Of a DNA stretch of 47,898 nucleotides, positions 44,360 through 47,898 are shown in pieces (within the stretch, counting starts at the first letter, position 1; each line of letters starts with the position of its first letter). The notes below the pieces were generated by a model. It saw only the letters and a program-made list of their open reading frames with translations, did not search any database and was not told the origin of the DNA. The DNA lies in assembly GCA_947573385.1 (NCBI GenBank), contig CANPFP010000007.1, positions 1 through 47,898 of the forward strand, in the 5' to 3' direction. Source of the DNA: an uncultured Bacillota bacterium (GTDB lineage: Bacteria > Bacillota > Clostridia > Oscillospirales > Oscillospiraceae). A program made the position numbers and the translations under genes.

Positions 44360-45382
44360 TCACGAAATAAACATCGCATCACCAAAAGAAAAGAAGCGAT
44401 ATTTCTCCCGCACCGCCTCCTCGTAGGCCGCCAGGACATGCTCTCGTCCCGCCAGGGCGGACACCAGCATGATGAGGGTGGACTGAGGCAGGTGGAAGTT
44501 GGTGATGAGGGCGTCCAGCACCTTGAATTTATACCCTGGATAGATGAAGATACTGGTCCAGCCGGAGCACTCCGACATCGTCCCGTCCTCCGCTGCGAAG
44601 CTTTCCACCGTGCGGCAGGAGGTGGTGCCTACGCAAATCACCCGGCCTCCGTTTTTCCTGGTCTCGTTGATGGTGTCGGCGGTCTCCTGGCTGATCTGGC
44701 AAAATTCGGAATGCATCTCGTGGTCCGCGATATCCTCCGCCTTCACAGGGCGGAAGGTCCCAAGGCCAACATGAAGTGTAACGTAGCAGACCTTTACACC
44801 AATTTCCCCCACCTGCTCCAGCAGCTCCGGAGTAAAATGGAGCCCGGCGGTAGGGGCGGCGGCGGAGCCCACCACTCTGGAGTAGACCGTCTGATACCGC
44901 TCTTGGTCCTGAAGCTCCGCCTTGATATAGGGCGGCAGAGGCATCCGGCCCAGCTGCTCCAGAATCTCCAAGAAAATCCCTTGGTAGTGGAACCGGACCG
45001 TCCGCTTTCCGTCGTTCAGCTCCTCCTCCACGGTGGCGGTGAGCTGGCCATCCCCGAATATCACCTGAGCTCCCGGCTTCAGCTTTCGTCCCGGACGGAC
45101 CAGACACTCCCACAGGTCGCCGCCCTTATCGACAAGGAGAAGTACTTCACAGGCTCCTCCGGTAGGCCGGTGGCCGATGAGCCGGGCGGGGAGCACCCGG
45201 GAGTCGTTGAGCACCAGGCAGTCACCCGGCCGGAGGAACCGGGGCAGGTCGTAAAAATGGTGGTGGCCGACGGCCCCACTCTCCCTGTCCAAAGTGAGCA
45301 GGCGGGAGGTGTCCCGCCGCTCCAGAGGAGTCTGGGCGATGAGCTCCTCGGGGAGCTGAAAATCAAAATCAGAAGTTTTCAA
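44360..45382 (-). CDS. queA: S-adenosylmethionine:tRNA ribosyltransferase-isomerase
   Basis: Builds epoxyqueuosine on preQ1-modified tRNA. 340 residues with [20 protein letters not shown] at the start, the [20 protein letters not shown] segment, the [16 protein letters not shown] core and the late [18 protein letters not shown]. The TTG at 45382 has AAAGGA just upstream. It follows the SpoIID gene by 14 bases. Confidence 0.97.
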   Translation of the reverse strand: MKTSDFDFQLPEELIAQTPLERRDTSRLLTLDRESGAVGHHHFYDLPRFLRPGDCLVLNDSRVLPARLIGHRPTGGACEVLLLVDKGGDLWECLVRPGRKLKPGAQVIFGDGQLTATVEEELNDGKRTVRFHYQGIFLEILEQLGRMPLPPYIKAELQDQERYQTVYSRVVGSAAAPTAGLHFTPELLEQVGEIGVKVCYVTLHVGLGTFRPVKAEDIADHEMHSEFCQISQETADTINETRKNGGRVICVGTTSCRTVESFAAEDGTMSECSGWTSIFIYPGYKFKVLDALITNFHLPQSTLIMLVSALAGREHVLAAYEEAVREKYRFFSFGDAMFIS

Positions 45383-45396
45383 GGCTTACATCCTTT

Positions 45397-47157
45397 TCAA
45401 TACGTCGTAATTTGAACACCGGGGAGATAGAAGGTGACGATTTCATCGTAAGTAAAGCCCCGGCGGGCCATGGCGTTGGCGCCAAACTGGCTCAGGCCGA
45501 TCTGATGGCCCCAGCCGCCGCCGTTAAAGGTATAGGTGTCCCCGGAGACGGTCACCGTTCCGCTCCCGGGCTGGGGCGCGGAGACATTCCCGCCGGACCC
45601 GCTCCCCTCCAGCTGAGACACCGAGCCGGTACCGGAGATAATATAGGCGCTCCCGCCGATCTGAGACACCGAGCCGTTTCCGGTAATGACATACTTACCC
45701 TCCAAACTGTCCGCCGTCCCGGAGCCGTCGATGGAGATATCCCCCGCCTGCTCCGGCGGCTGTGTGCCTGTGGTTCCGGCACCGTTGACGGTAAAGCGGA
45801 TGGAATCCACTCCGAAGCGGCTGCGGATATTGCCGGCGCTGATGGTGTTGCTCTGTCCGTTGCTCCAGCGGACGACCGCCTGGACCACATTCCCCAGCTT
45901 GGAGTAGGTCAGCTCCAGGCTTTTTACCGAAGTCCCCGTTCCCATGCCGGCTTTCTGGAGCTGCTGCGTCAGCTGGGCGGCGGTGTAGTTCACCGTCCAG
46001 GGGCAGTGGGAATTGCGGTCGTTCAGGTCGGCCTCATAGGGGTCCTCCACCCCCCGAAGGTAGGGGTGTTCGGTGGTGGTGTTGGTGCCCCAGACATAGT
46101 TGGCGTCCTCACTGGCCCCGCCGAAGCTGGAGGAGTAGGGGGTCTCCGCCAGGCGGCCGTTGTATTTAATCACCAGCCCTGCCGTCTCGGCTACCGCCCG
46201 CATACTCACCTCACTGGGGCCGTAGTCCGCCTTATTGCTGCCCATGCCGTGGTAGACCTGGCAGTTGGCGGAGGTGCAGATATCAAAGCCATAGCTGTTG
46301 TGCTTGTTGAGATTTTTCAGCACATAGGTGCGGGCGCACATGGCCTGAGCCTTCAGGGCCTCCAGCGGCCAATCCCGGCCCATCTCATAGCAGATGACGC
46401 CGTTCACATAGTCCTCCAGCCCCACCACGTTGACCACGGTGAGGTTGCCGCCGGTCTGCCGGTGGTACTGGAAGCCGCCCCGGTATTTATAGCCGTCAAA
46501 CCAGGTGCGGGTCTCTCCCGCCCCGGTCACATCGGGCTGGATGGCCAGCCGGCCCGACTGGCCACAGTCGTACTGGAACAAAATCTGATTGGTGCCCGTT
46601 TTGACCGCGCTCATACCGTAGGAACTGGTTCCCACCACGGTGCCGCCGAGCCCGGCCGCCTCGGCCTCCTCCTTGGAGGCATACGCCCCCACCCGCACCT
46701 GATAGGCCCCGTCGATCCAGGCCACAAAGCCGCCGCTGTAACCAGCCGCCGCCGCTGCGGCTTCTCCGTAGCCGTTATAGCTGCCGGGGATCTGCACGTG
46801 GTAGCACCCCACCAGAACACCGCCGCCCTCGGAGGAATAGCGGCTGCCGTCATAGCGCAGATTCTGGGTCTTCAGCACCGAAACGGCAATGGTATTCCGG
46901 TCTGTGCGTGCCAGCTCCACAAAATTGAGATTCCTGTCATAATACCCGAAACGGTAGCCCCAGCCAAAGCCCTGGCTGTTGTTGTTCTCCAGATTGGCGG
47001 ATTCCAGCTCTCCGGTGGGCACGTGGCTGCTGGTGGAGGCCAGCCCCACCCGGATCATCACATCTCCATCCCGGTTGACGGTCGCCGCTCCGGCGGGGGA
47101 AACGGCCAGGTACGCCGCAAGAAGCGCGGCGGCAAGCTGCATAAATCTTTTTCTCAT
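45397..47157 (-). CDS. Secreted SpoIID/LytB domain protein
   Basis: 586 residues. A signal peptide (RKRFMQLAAALLAAYLAVSP, cleavage near AGA) is followed by an N-terminal region with SPOR-like YQVRVGAYASKEEAEAAG, then a SpoIID/LytB domain (VNVVGLEDYVNGVICYEMGR, LKAQAMCARTYVLKN, and YSSSFGGASEDANYVWGTN). The domain is interrupted before the end by a Gly/Ser-rich segment containing GNGSVSQIGGSAYIISGTGS, then the closing GGGWGHQIGLSQFGANAM. SpoIID-type proteins trim peptidoglycan glycan strands. GGAG 6 bases before the ATG at 47157. Confidence 0.9.
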   Translation of the reverse strand: MRKRFMQLAAALLAAYLAVSPAGAATVNRDGDVMIRVGLASTSSHVPTGELESANLENNNSQGFGWGYRFGYYDRNLNFVELARTDRNTIAVSVLKTQNLRYDGSRYSSEGGGVLVGCYHVQIPGSYNGYGEAAAAAAGYSGGFVAWIDGAYQVRVGAYASKEEAEAAGLGGTVVGTSSYGMSAVKTGTNQILFQYDCGQSGRLAIQPDVTGAGETRTWFDGYKYRGGFQYHRQTGGNLTVVNVVGLEDYVNGVICYEMGRDWPLEALKAQAMCARTYVLKNLNKHNSYGFDICTSANCQVYHGMGSNKADYGPSEVSMRAVAETAGLVIKYNGRLAETPYSSSFGGASEDANYVWGTNTTTEHPYLRGVEDPYEADLNDRNSHCPWTVNYTAAQLTQQLQKAGMGTGTSVKSLELTYSKLGNVVQAVVRWSNGQSNTISAGNIRSRFGVDSIRFTVNGAGTTGTQPPEQAGDISIDGSGTADSLEGKYVITGNGSVSQIGGSAYIISGTGSVSQLEGSGSGGNVSAPQPGSGTVTVSGDTYTFNGGGWGHQIGLSQFGANAMARRGFTYDEIVTFYLPGVQITTY

Positions 47158-47196
47158 AATGTACTCCATTTCTCTGGTTTCCCGGTTGCATTTCTA

Positions 47197-47226
47197 TTGA
47201 CAACATGGTTAAAACCATGGTAGGAT
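47197..47226 (+). promoter_or_regulatory. asd promoter with an inverted repeat in the spacer
   Basis: A perfect TTGACA and TAGGAT are 18 bases apart. The spacer holds CATGGTT/AACCATG (47204-47219), a perfect 7-bp dyad positioned to block polymerase. Confidence 0.65.
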
Positions 47227-47289
47227 AGCAACAATGTGGAGGGCTGCGGCTTTGCGCAAGCAAATTGCCCTCCCCGACATTATAGTACA

Positions 47290-47327
47290 AAATCAGCCGC
47301 TTGAAAAGCCGCTGATTTATTTTTTTC
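47290..47327 (+). terminator. Terminator-like hairpin in the asd leader
   Basis: AAATCAGC (47290-47297) pairs with GCTGATTT (47311-47318), with CTT/AAG inside, then ATTTTTTTC. It lies upstream of asd with no gene in front on this strand, so it would act as an attenuator. Confidence 0.65.
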
Positions 47328-47366
47328 AGTTTTCTTATTTTTTCAGCTGAAATTCATCTATTTTTC

Positions 47367-47391
47367 TGTCAGGACATAGAATGTCCTGACA
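47367..47391 (+). promoter_or_regulatory. 11-bp hairpin just upstream of the asd ribosome site
   Basis: TGTCAGGACAT and its exact complement around AGA, ending about 5 bases before the TTGGAGG site (47396-47402). It could be an operator or a translational element. Confidence 0.6.
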
Positions 47392-47411
47392 TGATTTGGA
47401 GGTTGTTTAAC

Positions 47412-47898
47412 ATGGAAAAATATAAGGTAGGCATTATCGGTGCCACCGGCATGGTGGGCCAGCGGTTTGTCACCCTGATGGAGAACCACCCCTGGTTCCA
47501 GCTCACCGCTCTGGCCGCCAGCCCCCGCTCCGCCGGCAAGCCCTATGAACAGGCCGTGGCCGGCCGCTGGGCCATGAAGTCCCCCATCCCCCAGGAGGCC
47601 AAGGCCCTGGTGGTGCTGGACGCCCAGGCCGATGTGGACAGGATCGCCGGCATGGTGGACTTCGTCTTCTGCGCGGTGGATATGAAAAAGGACGAAATTC
47701 GCGCCCTGGAGGAGCGGTACGCCAAGGCCGAGTGCCCTGTCGTCTCCAACAACTCCGCCAACCGCTGGACCGAGGACGTGCCCATGGTGGTGCCCGAGCT
47801 CAACGCCGAACATATCCAGATTATTGACGCCCAGCGCAAGCGTCTGGGCACCAAGCGGGGCTTTATCGCCGTCAAGTCCAACTGCTCCATCCAGAGCT
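47412..47898 (+). CDS. asd: Aspartate-semialdehyde dehydrogenase (3' end outside window)
   Basis: Converts aspartyl phosphate to aspartate semialdehyde for Lys, Thr, Met and diaminopimelate synthesis. The visible 162 codons show the NADP loop KVGIIGATGMVGQRFVTLM, the serine-binding VVSNNSANRW and the catalytic-cysteine motif at the end, AVKSNCSIQS. The last is characteristic of the archaeal/fungal-type branch. TTGGAGG precedes the ATG. Confidence 0.94.
   Translation, partial: MEKYKVGIIGATGMVGQRFVTLMENHPWFQLTALAASPRSAGKPYEQAVAGRWAMKSPIPQEAKALVVLDAQADVDRIAGMVDFVFCAVDMKKDEIRALEERYAKAECPVVSNNSANRWTEDVPMVVPELNAEHIQIIDAQRKRLGTKRGFIAVKSNCSIQS

Noticed and set aside
47234-47350. A 38-codon leader peptide opening MWRAAALRKQ in the asd leader
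   Set aside because: It has no ribosome site and no run of Lys, Thr or Met codons; probably an accidental frame.
47227-47411. A lysine riboswitch upstream of asd
   Set aside because: The leader is too short and shows none of the conserved L-box core that I can recall; it looks like stacked simple hairpins.

Overview
The window is a chromosomal segment of a spore-forming Clostridia bacterium. The sporulation-type proteins (SleB-like hydrolase, YunB, SpoIIM, SpoIID domain), the SCIFF peptide with its radical-SAM maturase, a tyrosine T-box, clean SD-led genes with frequent GTG/TTG starts, and fairly GC-rich coding sequence against AT-rich promoters together suggest an Oscillospiraceae-type gut Firmicute (Flavonifractor/Oscillibacter-like). 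This is inference from gene content; no database was consulted.

Layout. 1-4.5 kb, minus strand: the 5' part of a WecA/TagO-type phosphotransferase gene, trpS, and a 581-aa membrane protein of unknown function, with a small GIY-YIG gene on the plus strand. 4.5-6.6 kb: tRNA-Leu(CAA) and tRNA-Pro(CGG) flank a decayed mobile-element graveyard. It holds a truncated HipA-like gene fused to an IS3-like end, the 3' half of a tRNA-Arg(CCT) with its terminator, an IS5-type transposase tail and the catalytic tail of an integrase. 7.1-18 kb, plus strand: a secreted SleB-like hydrolase, then the classic Firmicutes operon nusB - TsaD-like paralog - xseA - xseB - ispA - dxs - tlyA - nadK - argR - recN, with start/stop overlaps at several joints. 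18-27.7 kb: an NSS transporter, malic enzyme, small hypothetical and accessory genes, a tyrosine T-box operon (EamA transporter + tyrS), DUF2000, an AraC fossil, a GNAT, a Xer-type recombinase and an SdpI-like membrane protein. 27.8-47.2 kb, minus strand: DUF362 ferredoxin-like protein, EamA, ligA, VanZ, YunB, SnoaL-like, a methionine gamma-lyase-family protein, murD, a coiled-coil protein, xerD, SpoIIM, the SCIFF locus, a TIGR04086-like membrane protein, yajC, tgt, a hypothetical gene, queA and a SpoIID protein. 47.2 kb to the end, plus strand: a structured leader and the start of asd.

How genes work together. The nusB-recN operon combines transcription antitermination, exonuclease VII, isoprenoid precursor supply (DXP synthase and prenyl transferase), NAD kinase, arginine regulation and recombinational repair. 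The queA-tgt-yajC block makes queuosine-modified tRNA and a Sec accessory protein, next to the SCIFF ribosomal peptide locus.

Points most worth a second look: the SCIFF precursor gene has its own promoter and terminator and is separated from its maturase by two immunity-like genes; an EamA transporter is cotranscribed with tyrS under a Tyr T-box; a MerR-type 19-bp-spacer promoter precedes the DUF362 gene; a perfect 15-bp inverted repeat precedes a Xer-type recombinase; a dif-like arm lies upstream of spoIIM-xerD; and the asd leader has an operator inside its promoter spacer, a terminator hairpin and an SD-proximal hairpin. No CRISPR array, rRNA or complete mobile element was seen.
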